DNA from: Paracoccaceae bacterium
GTDB lineage: Bacteria; Pseudomonadota; Alphaproteobacteria; Rhodobacterales; Rhodobacteraceae
Length of the DNA: 64,000 bases
Direction: 5' to 3'
NCBI GenBank assembly: GCA_017852835.1
Contig: JAFMKS010000001.1
Span: 1-64,000 of the forward strand
The notes beneath the pieces were generated by a model. That model was not told the DNA's origin and ran no database searches. It was given only the letters and a program-made list of their open reading frames with translations. Both the position numbers and the translations under genes were made by a program. This document shows positions 50,542-59,535 of this stretch, in pieces (positions within the stretch are counted from its first letter, which is position 1; each line of letters opens with the position of its first letter).

Positions 50542-52081
50542 AGGATGCAGTTAGTGTGTCAAAATCAAAGGTGCAGCGCAGAGTTTGTGCGTTGCTGATA
50601 CGATCAAATACCAATGTACGCGCATCACCGCTTACGGCGCTCATCGTATTGGCATTCATGATAGCCGGCTGATTTTTACGCCAAGCCAAGAATTGCGCAA
50701 ATTGTCGATAGATGGATCCATCTGTTTGGGCCATGTCCAATCCAGCGCGCTTCAAATGTTGACCGGATATAGGAAGCCATGTCGCATCTGCTGTTGAAAA
50801 ACCACCGTGTTGATTGGATTTTTCCCAAACCATCGGCGTGCGGCAGGTGTCGCGTCCCAAAAACGCTGGTGCAAATTTTACACCCCAGGGGTCTTGCATT
50901 TGCTCTACAGGGATATCCGTAACGTCCTCAAGCCCGAGTTCCTCGCCCTGATAAACACAACTTGAACCGATCAAACAGGTTTCCAGTTTAAGCAGCAACA
51001 GTTGCATTGCATCGCTTTGGTCAGGACCAAGACCCAGTGCAGCAAGTTGACGTGTTGCCGAGCGTGGAACGTCATGGTTTGAAAAGGCAAAGCATAAGCG
51101 ACCAGTGCCATTAAACACATCAACCGCATTGTTAATCGCATTGCGCAGGCCATCAACACTCAACCCACCCCATGCCAATAGATCAAAGTTATAGGTTGCG
51201 TGAAGTCGTCCAGTGTCGGTAAAGGTTTTGCTGACCTCCATGGCGCAGCCTTTGTCGCCGTCCACTTCACCCATCAAAAACCGATCACCATCGTATTCAT
51301 CTGTGATTTTTCGATAATTTTCGCTGAATGTTTGAATGGCAGGCTGATTTAGCTGCGCAACATCATGCAATTGGCGAAAAAATGGTTGTTGTTGTTGTGG
51401 TAAATCACCAGGAACAAAGTTTGGGTTAGCAGAATTATCCAAATAAGGTGCTTGATCGCCATTGATTGTATGAACCGCATCCAAACGGAAGCCATCGACA
51501 CCGCGATCAAACCAAAACCGTGCAACCTGGTTCAACGCATCGCGTACCTCTGGATTGGCGTGGTTCAAATTGGGCTGTTCTGATAAAAAGTTGTGCAGAT
51601 AGTATTGCTGACGACGGGGCTCCCAACTCCATGCTTGGCCACCAAAGAATGATAGCCAATTGTTCGGAACTGTGCCGTCAGGATTTGGGTCGACCCAATG
51701 AAACCAATCTGCTTTTGGATTATCGCGTGATTGACGGCTTTCTTCAAACCATGGGTGCAAATCCGAGCAGTGTGCTGGAACGATGTCGATCATCAATTTC
51801 ATGCCTAGGTCATGAATTTTTGCAATCATTTCATCAAAATCAGCAAGAGTGCCATATTCAGGATTTATGTCGCAATAGTTTGAAATATCATACCCAAAGT
51901 CCCGCTGAGGAGACATGAAAAACGGGCTGATCCAAATCGCATCAACTCCTAATCCCGCGATATATTCCAACCGCGATGTGATCCCCTTTAGATCACCAAT
52001 CCCATCCCCATTCGAATCCTGATAAGAGCGAGGATAAATTTGATAAATGACGGCGGTTTCCCACCATTTTAGGTCTGACAT
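50528..52081 (-). CDS. aglA: GH13 alpha-glucosidase
   Basis: WWETAVIYQIYPRSYQDSNGDGIGDLKGITSRLEYIAGLGVDAIWISPFFMSPQRDFGYDISNY; GFRLDAVHTI; FSNHDVPRSATR. Confidence 0.93.
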   Translation of the reverse strand: MSDLKWWETAVIYQIYPRSYQDSNGDGIGDLKGITSRLEYIAGLGVDAIWISPFFMSPQRDFGYDISNYCDINPEYGTLADFDEMIAKIHDLGMKLMIDIVPAHCSDLHPWFEESRQSRDNPKADWFHWVDPNPDGTVPNNWLSFFGGQAWSWEPRRQQYYLHNFLSEQPNLNHANPEVRDALNQVARFWFDRGVDGFRLDAVHTINGDQAPYLDNSANPNFVPGDLPQQQQPFFRQLHDVAQLNQPAIQTFSENYRKITDEYDGDRFLMGEVDGDKGCAMEVSKTFTDTGRLHATYNFDLLAWGGLSVDGLRNAINNAVDVFNGTGRLCFAFSNHDVPRSATRQLAALGLGPDQSDAMQLLLLKLETCLIGSSCVYQGEELGLEDVTDIPVEQMQDPWGVKFAPAFLGRDTCRTPMVWEKSNQHGGFSTADATWLPISGQHLKRAGLDMAQTDGSIYRQFAQFLAWRKNQPAIMNANTMSAVSGDARTLVFDRISNAQTLRCTFDFDTLTASFEEI

Positions 52082-52084
52082 TAT

Positions 52085-53311
52085 TTATCCACCCTTGACG
52101 GATCCGGCCAAGAGGCCGCGAATGAAATAGCGTTGCATTGATAAAAAGACGATGACAGGAACGATCATGGAAATGACGGCTGATGCGTTCAGCAAGTGCA
52201 GCTGATCTTTGAATGTTCCCAGTTGTTTTTGCAGGCGGATTGGAAATACCAAATCCTCGGCATTGTTTGGGCCAATATACAGCGCCACAATCAAATCGTT
52301 CCAAACCCACAAAAATTGGAAAATACTGAATGATGCCAGCGCGGGAACAGACAGCGGCACAATCAATTTCGTAAAAATTTGCAGATGGTTGGCCCCATCA
52401 ATTCGCGCACTTTGCAAGAGTTCCTTGGGCAGTCCCACGATGTAGTTGCGCAACAGATAGATCGCCAACGGTAAGCCAAAGGCAGTATGCGTAATCCAGA
52501 GGCCCGCAAAGGATTTTGAGGCGACCTGACAGGTGTCATTTACCTCGCAATCCGTCAGCCATTGGTTCAATTGTGTTGCCCATGATGCAATGCCGCTGAA
52601 CCCTTGTAACACAGGAAGAAATGCAAGCTGTGTGGGGACAACCATCAAAGAAACTACAATAACAAATAACCAATCGCGCCCTGGGAATGACATCCATGCA
52701 AAGGCATACGCCGCAAAGGCGGCGATTGTGATTGGTATGATCGTGGCCGGAATTGTAACGATAAAGGATGAGATTAGCGCGTTTGGAACGTTTTTATTGT
52801 CAAACAAAACTTCGACATAGGCATCCGAACCGAACACCGGATCCTGATCGATGAACGCATCCAGTTTTTTGGGCTTTGGTGCGGTTTCCTCGGCGAAGGT
52901 CCAGGTAAAATCGCCATTTTCCTGAAACACAAAATCCCCGCCGCGCACATCCATAACCTCACCAGCGGGAACCAGTTTGCGGATCAGCACGGTTTTGTCT
53001 GGGTTCTCGGGGTCAGGCACACGCCCCTTAAACAAGATAGAATTTACTTCGCCTGTTACAGGAAAACTTGGGTCATCTTTGTTCAGGCGTTCAAAAATAT
53101 TTCCCGTCATCACAGTCAGTTTTTCAGCCTCACCATTTTCGTGCGTGCTAAAGCGCTGACCCAATTCGGTTGGCGTAAAGGCCGTCCAGAAACCTGATGT
53201 CTTCGACGCGGTTTCCGAGCGAAGCGATGTAGTAACTAGCGCAACAAATGGGACAACCCAGATGAATACAATTAGCGCCAGCACAACGTGTTTAAGTGAT
53301 CGTGCAACCAT
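52085..53311 (-). CDS. aglG: Alpha-glucoside ABC transporter permease (AglG type)
   Basis: Large periplasmic loop after TM1, then ALISSFIVTIPATIIPITIAAFAAYAFAWMSFPGRDWLF; EELLQSARIDGANHLQIFTKLIVPLSVPALASF-type EAA motif. Confidence 0.88.
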   Translation of the reverse strand: MVARSLKHVVLALIVFIWVVPFVALVTTSLRSETASKTSGFWTAFTPTELGQRFSTHENGEAEKLTVMTGNIFERLNKDDPSFPVTGEVNSILFKGRVPDPENPDKTVLIRKLVPAGEVMDVRGGDFVFQENGDFTWTFAEETAPKPKKLDAFIDQDPVFGSDAYVEVLFDNKNVPNALISSFIVTIPATIIPITIAAFAAYAFAWMSFPGRDWLFVIVVSLMVVPTQLAFLPVLQGFSGIASWATQLNQWLTDCEVNDTCQVASKSFAGLWITHTAFGLPLAIYLLRNYIVGLPKELLQSARIDGANHLQIFTKLIVPLSVPALASFSIFQFLWVWNDLIVALYIGPNNAEDLVFPIRLQKQLGTFKDQLHLLNASAVISMIVPVIVFLSMQRYFIRGLLAGSVKGG

Positions 53312-53323
53312 CTCGCCTACCCC

Positions 53324-54577
53324 TTAATGACCAAGTTCTTTTTGTTCGCGGCGGATGCGCCACGCATTGAAAATCATGTTTGGAACAACCGTCAGCATCA
53401 GCATTACGGCAATTGATGCAAACAGATTATCAACATTATCACCACCAATGGACCAGTTGTTACGCGCATTTTCCATCATTGTCGCCAGCAACAGTTTGTC
53501 ATCGTCATTCGCGGACAGGGCATAGGGTATGTCGAATACCTTTAGCACCAAAATGACAAGCGTTGTCCAAACAACCAAAACGGTTGAATAAATCTGTGGC
53601 AGTTTCACACGGAAGAACAGTTGGAAAGGATTGGCACCATCGATTGTCGCGGCTTCAATGGTGTCTTGTGGGACACCGCGAAGCGCAGCTGAAAAAATGA
53701 CCATGGCAAATCCAGTTTGGACCCAAACCAAAATCCACATAAGAAAGAAGTTGCCCCAAAATTTCAGATTGTAAAGCGGTTCGTTGTATTCTGCGGTATG
53801 GCCAAGCAGGGCTTTTAACAAACCGATTTGATAGGAGGGCGTGACACCGTTGATGGTTTGTTGCGCCTCAATCCCACCCCCGGCAAAGATATTTCGCCAA
53901 ATTACCGCGGCCCCAACGAATGAAATTGCCAAAGGTACAAAGATCAGCGTTTTAGCAACAATACCCCAGCGCACTGAGTCCGCTAATACCGCGATCAACA
54001 AACCCAAAGAAATACAGCATGTCGGCACAAGGATCAGCCACATCAAACTGTTTCGCATCGCCAAGCGGAACTGCAGATAACCCAATGCGGATTCATCCCA
54101 AAGGAATGCATAGTTGCGAACAGTTGGTGTTCCATCCGCCTCTTGGAAGGAAATACTAAGCGTTGAAAAGGCGGGGATTAACAGGAATAGAAGTAATAAA
54201 ACAAGGGCAGGACCAACAAAAATCCAAGGCTGAATCGCTTCAATTATTGTCGACTGACGACCAAGGGAGCCCTGCGACGATACACGTGCAAGCCCCATGT
54301 TTAACCAGTTTGAAATCCAGAAGTATAGAAACGAAATACCAACCGCGATAAAGATTGCGCGGATTGCGAAACCGATTTTTGAAAAACGTTCAATGGTGTC
54401 AAATTCCGGAAACGACCATTCGTTCGTGCGATGCAGCCAAATACCAATATTTGCAAAAAAGTCATCAATCGGCCCAGTCGCAACAAAGGCAACAACGGCT
54501 GTTGTGGGCAGAAGAAAGACAACGGTTAATAAGATTGCCAAACCATTGCCGGCTATTACAGGTCTAATTGAACGCAT
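53324..54577 (-). CDS. aglF: Alpha-glucoside ABC transporter permease (AglF type)
   Basis: GIVAKTLIFVPLAISFVGAAVIWRNIFAGGG; EAATIDGANPFQLFFRVKLPQI. Confidence 0.88.
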   Translation of the reverse strand: MRSIRPVIAGNGLAILLTVVFLLPTTAVVAFVATGPIDDFFANIGIWLHRTNEWSFPEFDTIERFSKIGFAIRAIFIAVGISFLYFWISNWLNMGLARVSSQGSLGRQSTIIEAIQPWIFVGPALVLLLLFLLIPAFSTLSISFQEADGTPTVRNYAFLWDESALGYLQFRLAMRNSLMWLILVPTCCISLGLLIAVLADSVRWGIVAKTLIFVPLAISFVGAAVIWRNIFAGGGIEAQQTINGVTPSYQIGLLKALLGHTAEYNEPLYNLKFWGNFFLMWILVWVQTGFAMVIFSAALRGVPQDTIEAATIDGANPFQLFFRVKLPQIYSTVLVVWTTLVILVLKVFDIPYALSANDDDKLLLATMMENARNNWSIGGDNVDNLFASIAVMLMLTVVPNMIFNAWRIRREQKELGH

Positions 54578-54620
54578 GAGTAGGTCCGAAACGATTTAAT
54601 GATGTTTCAAATTGAGGAAA

Positions 54621-54638
54621 GGGCGCAATCGCGCGCCC
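54621..54638 (-). terminator. Intra-operon hairpin between aglE and aglF (attenuator/mRNA-stabiliser candidate)
   Basis: Minus strand gggcgc-gcgatt-gcgccc followed by tttcc, just after aglE stop. Confidence 0.55.
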
Positions 54639-54664
54639 CTTCGCTATAGTGTCTGCAATCTAAA

Positions 54665-55999
54665 TTACTTGATTGCGTCCCAAGCTGCCTGAATATTGTC
54701 AGCAGTTGTTTGTGCATCCTGACCGTTTGCAAAGGCTGTCATCTCTGACCAGAATGCGCCCGCACCGATCGCACCTGGCATTAGGTCAGATGCGTCAAAG
54801 CGGAATGTTGTTGCGTTTGACAGAATTTCACCTTGCTTACGAAGTGCTGGTGTCGCGTATGCGTTTAGGTCGGCACCTTTGTGCGCAGTTAGGAACGTGC
54901 CTTGTGACATCCATGCTTCGTGTGCTGATGCTTCTTTCATATACTCAAAGAAGGCACGTGTCGCGGGTGAGTCTTTGGTCATTGTCCAAAGAGTACCCGC
55001 GCCCAAAACGGGGTTGCCTAGATCTTTTGACGCATATGGTGGGAAGTAGAAGAAGTCTGCTTCACCGTTTGCAACTTCTTCACCTTTTTTCGGGAAGAAC
55101 GCTGGAATGAATGACGCCTGACGGTGCATCATGCAGCTTGCTGGTGATGAGAATAGACCTTTTGGCGCGTCGCCAAAGAATGTTGTCGCAACAGATGATG
55201 CACCACCCGCAACATAATCGTCATTGCGTGAGAATTGGCCATATACTTCCATCGCGTTCAATACTTCTGGGCTGTTGAACGGTAGGTCGTTTGATACCCA
55301 GCGGTCATAGTTTTCAGGAGACGTTGTGCGCAGCATCAAGTCTTCCATCCAGTCTGTCGCTGTCCAACCAGTCGCGTTTCCAGATTCTACACCGATACAC
55401 CATGGTGTGTTGCCGTCTGCAACCATTTGGTCTGACAATGCGATTAGCTCTTCCATAGTTGATGGAATTTCATAACCGTTGTCTTCGAACTGCTCTGGTG
55501 AATACCAGACCAATGATTTCAGGTCCATTTTGAACGCAAAACCGTAGAAGTTTTTGTTGCCGTCCGCATCTGCGTATGTACCAAGATCGACCCATGATTG
55601 GCCCGCACCGTAGTTTGCCGCCATCCAGTCTGCAGATGCTTGACCTAGTGGTACAAGGTGGCCTTCTTTCGCCATATCACCTGCCAAACCTGGCTGAGGG
55701 AAGATTGCGATGTTTGGTGCGTTGTTTGAACGTAGGTCTGCAACGATCAATGCCGCAAAGTCACGAGAACCAGAGTACTTAACAACTGCGCCAGTTGCTT
55801 TTTCAAAGCAGCTAACTGTGTTCGTTAGCATTTCTTCGTCTTTGCCCTCCATAGAGCCCGCGATTGTGATGACTTCACCGTCAAAGCGACCTAGGTCACC
55901 CAATTTTGATGGTGTGTCACACACGTCAGCACTTGCAACGCCTGCAAGCGTGAAAGATGCAACAGCAGCCGCACCCAGTGTCTTGAAGTTGATAGCCAT
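54665..55999 (-). CDS. aglE: Alpha-glucoside-type ABC transporter substrate-binding protein (AglE)
   Basis: Signal peptide; ITIAGSMEGKDEEMLTNTVSCFEKATGAVVKYSGSRDFAALIVADLRSNNAPNIAIFPQPGL; FFYFPPYASKDLGNPVLGAGTLWTMTKDSPATRAFFEYM. Confidence 0.88.
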   Translation of the reverse strand: MAINFKTLGAAAVASFTLAGVASADVCDTPSKLGDLGRFDGEVITIAGSMEGKDEEMLTNTVSCFEKATGAVVKYSGSRDFAALIVADLRSNNAPNIAIFPQPGLAGDMAKEGHLVPLGQASADWMAANYGAGQSWVDLGTYADADGNKNFYGFAFKMDLKSLVWYSPEQFEDNGYEIPSTMEELIALSDQMVADGNTPWCIGVESGNATGWTATDWMEDLMLRTTSPENYDRWVSNDLPFNSPEVLNAMEVYGQFSRNDDYVAGGASSVATTFFGDAPKGLFSSPASCMMHRQASFIPAFFPKKGEEVANGEADFFYFPPYASKDLGNPVLGAGTLWTMTKDSPATRAFFEYMKEASAHEAWMSQGTFLTAHKGADLNAYATPALRKQGEILSNATTFRFDASDLMPGAIGAGAFWSEMTAFANGQDAQTTADNIQAAWDAIK

Positions 56000-56087
56000 A
56001 AAAATTTCTCCCAATTTTTTATGATTGGTGATTTTTCACCATTAAGGCTCCGCTGTGAATATCACACCGTATCCCGATGTTTACCGC

Positions 56088-56200
56088 TAACATTTTGTTA
56101 AATTAATGGTCAAGCTAAGATAGTACCAAACACGGAAAAATGCTTAAATTTATGGATTTTTCACTGATTTTTTTGCACCATTAAACTTACGTTACGTAAG
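56088..56200. promoter_or_regulatory. aglE upstream region with two short palindromes (candidate operators)
   Basis: taaca-ttt-tgtta (56088-56100) and cttacg-tta-cgtaag (56186-56200) between the flavin reductase stop and the aglE start. Confidence 0.35.
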
Positions 56201-56216
56201 ATCCATCACATGGAAT

Positions 56217-56693
56217 TTACCCAGCGACGTATTTTCCATTTGAAAAGATCAATGGTGAACCGTCGGTTGCCCGAAAATCAATAACTTTCCCAACGATGAT
56301 TGTGTGGTCACCACCATCAAAAGTTGCGTGTTGTTGGCACATGAAACGTGCAACACCACCCATTAAGTATGGGCATCCAGTCGCAGCGTGTTTCCAATCT
56401 GTCTCGCTGGATCCGCCTGCTGATTTGGCGAAATCACGACACAGGTCCAGTTGGTCAAATGACGCGATGTGAATGGCGAATTCAGTTGCATTCACAAACG
56501 CATCATACCGACGCGAGGATTTCGCAGGGGACCACAGCACAAGCGGTGGATCAAGCGAGAGACTTGCAAAACTGTTTGCGGTGATCCCCATTGGTCCGTC
56601 TGGACCGCTGCATGTGACAATAGTCACACCTGTCGCGAAACGACCCAATGCATCGCGAAATGCGCGCTCATGAAAGCTTGTTGGCGTTGTCAT
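56217..56693 (-). CDS. Flavin reductase family protein; SmoA candidate
   Basis: FHERAFRDALGRFATGVTIVTCSGPDGPMGITANSFASLSLDPPLVLWSPAKSSRRYDAF; last gene of an LLM monooxygenase operon. Confidence 0.88.
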   Translation of the reverse strand: MTTPTSFHERAFRDALGRFATGVTIVTCSGPDGPMGITANSFASLSLDPPLVLWSPAKSSRRYDAFVNATEFAIHIASFDQLDLCRDFAKSAGGSSETDWKHAATGCPYLMGGVARFMCQQHATFDGGDHTIIVGKVIDFRATDGSPLIFSNGKYVAG

Positions 56694-56701
56694 CTTTATC
56701 C

Positions 56702-57592
56702 TTACGCAACTTCACGTCCAAGCGCGGCCGTGTAAATTTCATACCATGTTTGGCGATCCATTTTCACGTCTAATGCAGCTGACATGCCCTTTATCCGATC
56801 AAGTGAATTCGTACCAAGGACAGGTAGTATGCGAGAGGGATGTGCCAAGAGCCATGCAATCGCAACAGCGGTTTCATCAACATTATTTTGTAATGCCACA
56901 TTGGATAGGGCGCTCATGATGTCTGGATGATCGCCGGAAAACAGCGCGCCACCTGCCAATGGCGACCATGCCATCAAAGGTGTTCCGATCCGCTGATGAA
57001 AGGCGACATCTCCGTTCACAAATGAGTCATGCGCCAAAACACTCAGTTCAATTTGATTGGTAACCAGCTGATTTTTCATCGCTGATTGCAAAAGTTCCCA
57101 ATCATAGTGTCGAAAATTCGATACGCCAACACTGCGAACCTTGCCTGATGCAATGACTTCATCCAATGCGGCCCCTGTTTCGTGGTGATCCATCAATGGG
57201 TCAGGCCGGTGGATTAGAAGCAAATCAATGTGATCAATCCCCATCAAACGAAGTGAATGATCAACGGACGCCAAAATGTGCGCACGCGAAGTGTCATAAT
57301 ATTTCACGCGTGCGTCTGCGTATCGACCAACAGGTGCGATGATATCACATTTCGTGACGATCTCCATTTTGTTGCGCAAAGTTGATCCAGACAGCGCATT
57401 TCCCAAAATTTCTTCGGCCTCATACCCACCATAAATATCTGCCTGATCAAATGACGTAATGCCCTGATCCAAACTTGCATCAATTTTAGCGCGCACGTGG
57501 TTAGGACTGGTATTTTTGTCATCGCCTAATCGCCACATGCCATAGACGATCCGCGACAGGCTAACCTCTTTATTCAGGGAAATACGTTCCAT
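56702..57592 (-). CDS. Aldo/keto reductase; SmoB (6-oxo-glucose reductase) candidate
   Basis: SLSRIVYGMWRLGDDKNTSPNHV...SFDQADIYGGYEAEEILGNAL...MEIVTKCDI...IDLLLIHRPDPLMD (AKR catalytic Asp, Tyr, Lys, His contexts). Confidence 0.9.
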   Translation of the reverse strand: MERISLNKEVSLSRIVYGMWRLGDDKNTSPNHVRAKIDASLDQGITSFDQADIYGGYEAEEILGNALSGSTLRNKMEIVTKCDIIAPVGRYADARVKYYDTSRAHILASVDHSLRLMGIDHIDLLLIHRPDPLMDHHETGAALDEVIASGKVRSVGVSNFRHYDWELLQSAMKNQLVTNQIELSVLAHDSFVNGDVAFHQRIGTPLMAWSPLAGGALFSGDHPDIMSALSNVALQNNVDETAVAIAWLLAHPSRILPVLGTNSLDRIKGMSAALDVKMDRQTWYEIYTAALGREVA

Positions 57593-58746
57593 TATTTTCT
57601 AACTCCTGCGCCCAGTGGCGTCATTGGTGTTTTGGATGGCACACGACCATATGCATGCGGCAGAGAACATGTTTTCATGTTCGGCAGCACTTTGGTGCCA
57701 AAATGTTTGCATTCGTCAATATGTGGGTAGCCCGACAAAATGAAAGCGCGAATGCCCATTTTTTGATAGGCTTCAAGCTCACTCAAGACTTGATCCGCAG
57801 ACCCAACAATGGCCGCCCCACACCCTGAACGCGCGCGCCCAACACCCGTCCAAAGATGGGGTTCGACATATCCAAATTCATCTGCAATATCGCGGTTTTT
57901 GGCCTGATGTGAAACGCCCAAGGATGTGCTGTCTAGCGCTCGTTCGCGGATTTTGCGACCATGTTCATCATCGAGCTTGGACACAATGTGCTCTGCGTAT
58001 TCTTTCGCCTCTGCTTCAGTATCACGTACGATTACATGAACACGTAAACCATAATCTAATGTGCGATTATAACGCTCTGCAACTGTATTTACGGCCTTCA
58101 TACGCTCTGCGATTTGCTCTTTGGGTTCAGGCCACATCAAGTACACATCACAGTGCTGTCCGCATAACTCAAGCGCGGCAGGCGAGTAGCCTCCAAAATA
58201 CAACAATGGACCGCCCGTTTGATACGGTTTCGCTGGATCGGATGTCAGCCCTTGGAAATTATACACCTCACCCTGATAGTTGATTTCATCCTGCGTCCAA
58301 GCTTGTTTCAGGATTTCGACCACCTCGCGCGATCGCTGATACCGAAATGCGCTATCCGCCTTTTCACCTGGAAAATCGCTACTGATTATGTTCACGGTCA
58401 ATCGTCCGTGCATCATGTGATCCAGTGTCGCGATTGTACGGGCCAGCATGATGGGCTGCATTTCTCCGCAACGCACGGCGGCGAGCATATTGATCCGATC
58501 AGTGATTGGGGCACAGCCCGCCACAAAGCTCAGCGTGTCTTGGCCCACCTGATAGGACGAAGGACACAAAATATTACGAAATCCGTGTTCTTCTGCGGTT
58601 TTTACAATTGTGCTGCAGTGATCCCATGATGAACGCAGTGATCCATCGGGTTGCCCCAAAAATTGATAGTCATCTGAACATAGGGCAGAAAACCATGATA
58701 CCTCTACTGCGTCCAAATCTGGCGATGTTATGGGAACAATCGTCAT
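57592..58746 (-). CDS. SsuD-like LLM-class flavin-dependent monooxygenase; SmoC (sulfoquinovose monooxygenase) candidate
   Basis: VSWFSALCSDDYQFLGQPDGSLRSSWDHCSTIVKTAEEHGFRNILCPSSYQVGQDTLSFVAGCAPITDRINMLAAVRCGEMQPIMLARTIATLDHMMHGRLTVNIISSDFPGEK; alternative start at 58761. Confidence 0.85.
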   Translation of the reverse strand: MTIVPITSPDLDAVEVSWFSALCSDDYQFLGQPDGSLRSSWDHCSTIVKTAEEHGFRNILCPSSYQVGQDTLSFVAGCAPITDRINMLAAVRCGEMQPIMLARTIATLDHMMHGRLTVNIISSDFPGEKADSAFRYQRSREVVEILKQAWTQDEINYQGEVYNFQGLTSDPAKPYQTGGPLLYFGGYSPAALELCGQHCDVYLMWPEPKEQIAERMKAVNTVAERYNRTLDYGLRVHVIVRDTEAEAKEYAEHIVSKLDDEHGRKIRERALDSTSLGVSHQAKNRDIADEFGYVEPHLWTGVGRARSGCGAAIVGSADQVLSELEAYQKMGIRAFILSGYPHIDECKHFGTKVLPNMKTCSLPHAYGRVPSKTPMTPLGAGVRK

Positions 58747-58790
58747 GCCAACCTCATCCAATGAATTACCACTTGCGTAGCATCAGATTT

Positions 58791-58812
58791 ATAGTAGATC
58801 AATAGTGTATCA
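58791..58812. repeat. Two 11-bp tandem direct repeats in the divergent LLM-monooxygenase/gntR promoter region
   Basis: atagtagatca / atagtgtatca (9/11 identical), one helical turn apart. Confidence 0.5.
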
Positions 58813-58831
58813 ATTTTTTATTCTGGACCAG

Positions 58832-59527
58832 ATGAGCAATCAACAAAGCCTGCCAAAATATCTTCAGATTAGTGAACTGCTGATCCGCGATATCGCCGCG
58901 GGCCGCCTTGAGGATGGTGCGCGCCTACCTACTGAACGCGACTTGGCAACACAATTATCAACATCCGTTGGCACACTGCGCAAAGCATTGTCGGAATTAG
59001 AGCGGCAGGGATTGGTAGTACGGGTCCAAGGATCAGGAAACTACATTCGATCCAAATCAGAAGTGAATTCGATTTATTCCTTCTTTCGCGTAGAATTATT
59101 AGAGGGTGGCGGGCTTCCTCGGGCAGAGGTTCTTGACGTGTCCAAGCAACCCAAACCCACTGAATTTCCCTATTTCGGGTCTAATAATGATGGTTTCAGG
59201 ATCCGCCGCATGCGGTATTTGAACGATATTCCAGCCGCGCTGGAAGAGATTTGGTTAGACGCAAATCATGCAAAACACATTACCCCCGCGGATCTAAACG
59301 AAGCGCTTTATGTGTATTATCGCAAATCGCTTGATCTATGGATCACGCGGGCCGAGGATCGCATTGGATTGCAGCCAAAACCAACGTGGTGCCCCAAATA
59401 TTTGCACCTTGATGACATCACAGTCTGTGTGGAACGGCTGAGTTTTGATCAGCGCGATCAGCCCGTTGAATTTTCCAAAAGCTGGATCAACTCTAACGTT
59501 GCCCAATACGTGGCACGCATAAAATAG
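58832..59527 (+). CDS. GntR-family (HutC/UTRA subfamily) transcriptional regulator
   Basis: LPKYLQISELLIRDIAAGRLEDGARLPTERDLATQLSTSVGTLRKALSELERQGLVVRVQGSGNYI; UTRA-like effector domain. Confidence 0.93.
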   Translation: MSNQQSLPKYLQISELLIRDIAAGRLEDGARLPTERDLATQLSTSVGTLRKALSELERQGLVVRVQGSGNYIRSKSEVNSIYSFFRVELLEGGGLPRAEVLDVSKQPKPTEFPYFGSNNDGFRIRRMRYLNDIPAALEEIWLDANHAKHITPADLNEALYVYYRKSLDLWITRAEDRIGLQPKPTWCPKYLHLDDITVCVERLSFDQRDQPVEFSKSWINSNVAQYVARIK

Positions 59528-59535
59528 GAGCAGTT

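Noticed and set aside
50528-52081. GH13 enzyme as the missing sulfoquinovosidase
   Set aside because: Sequence is a standard oligo-1,6-/alpha-glucosidase in a standard aglEFGAK order; known SQases are GH31 or GH188, so no support for SQase activity
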